Source of the DNA: Distichodus sexfasciatus
Taxonomy: Eukaryota; Chordata; Actinopteri; Characiformes; Distichodontidae
Direction: 5' to 3'
DNA length: 64,000 nt
NCBI GenBank assembly: GCA_032718565.1
Contig: JAVGVS010000012.1
Location: 2,606,450-2,670,449 of the forward strand
Positions within the stretch are counted from its first letter, which is position 1, and every line of letters begins with the position of its first letter. The position numbers were made by a program, and so were the translations under genes. Under the pieces are notes generated by a model. The model saw only the letters and a program-made list of their open reading frames with translations. It did no database searches and had not been told where the DNA came from. Positions 63,715-64,000 of this stretch are shown piece after piece.

Positions 63715-64000
63715 TTTGTGATTTTTTTTTCCTCCCTCTTCTGACTATGGAGGAGCAACAGCTAATTAAGTATGTTGCCATGTTGGTGTAGAAGCCAAAT
63801 ACATAAACACATTTTACTACTTTGGTATCAAAACGTTGGGTTTTTTTTTTTTTAATAACCATGTATAATTGTGCTGTGATGTGTTTCTTTACCTCCCCTG
63901 AGCTCACCCTTGTGCATCTCCACTGGGGCAAATAGAAGCCCTACACAATCCAGCAGGAGCATTTGCTAAGGTTACAGCAGTACACAAAACTTCTTGGGAG
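63715..64000. other. tmx3 intron at window edge
   Basis: Nothing recognised; the upstream tmx3 exons should follow beyond 64000 on the minus strand. Confidence 0.5.

Overview
The window is vertebrate nuclear DNA, almost certainly from a ray-finned fish. It holds a spliced tmx3 gene with canonical GT-AG introns. It is also dense in tRNA-derived SINEs, hAT-like miniature elements with 8-bp target duplications, LINE fragments and microsatellites, which is typical of teleosts. An otophysan (catfish, characin or knifefish type) is possible from the SINE complement, but I cannot prove it.

The only gene identified with confidence is tmx3 (thioredoxin-related transmembrane protein 3, an ER-membrane PDI-family oxidoreductase), on the minus strand. 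Eleven coding exons were placed to the base between 60537 and 18961, and their reading phases all agree. The first exons, including the CGHC active site, lie beyond 64000. The last exon encodes the membrane segment, an acidic tail and a C-terminal KKLD di-lysine ER-retrieval signal.

Left of the gene, about 1590-12610 is a decayed, collinear, same-orientation duplicate of the tmx3 interval 29660-38815. Three broken exon copies lie at 2293-2331, 2450-2507 and 3237-3338, and several well-kept noncoding blocks lie further along. A LINE, SINEs and small DNA transposons have since entered it. The junction with the intact gene lies somewhere in 12610-18960.

The 20-kb intron 31198-51420 holds a pyrimidine tract, a hAT-like foldback element with a perfect target duplication, and a palindrome-ended element with internal tandem repeats. 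It also holds an orphan plus-strand exon (44995-45385) that looks protein-coding but that I do not recognise. At its upstream end is a roughly 1-kb tandem duplication of the exon 51421-51487 region. One copy of that duplication is dead and has been invaded by a complete mariner (49346-50630) whose 346-residue transposase is intact, with D156, D249 and D284.

The right part (52-64 kb) is intron with SINEs and nested hAT-like elements, including two neighbours that appear to share one 8-bp target site. Most short open frames in the window are chance products of repeats.
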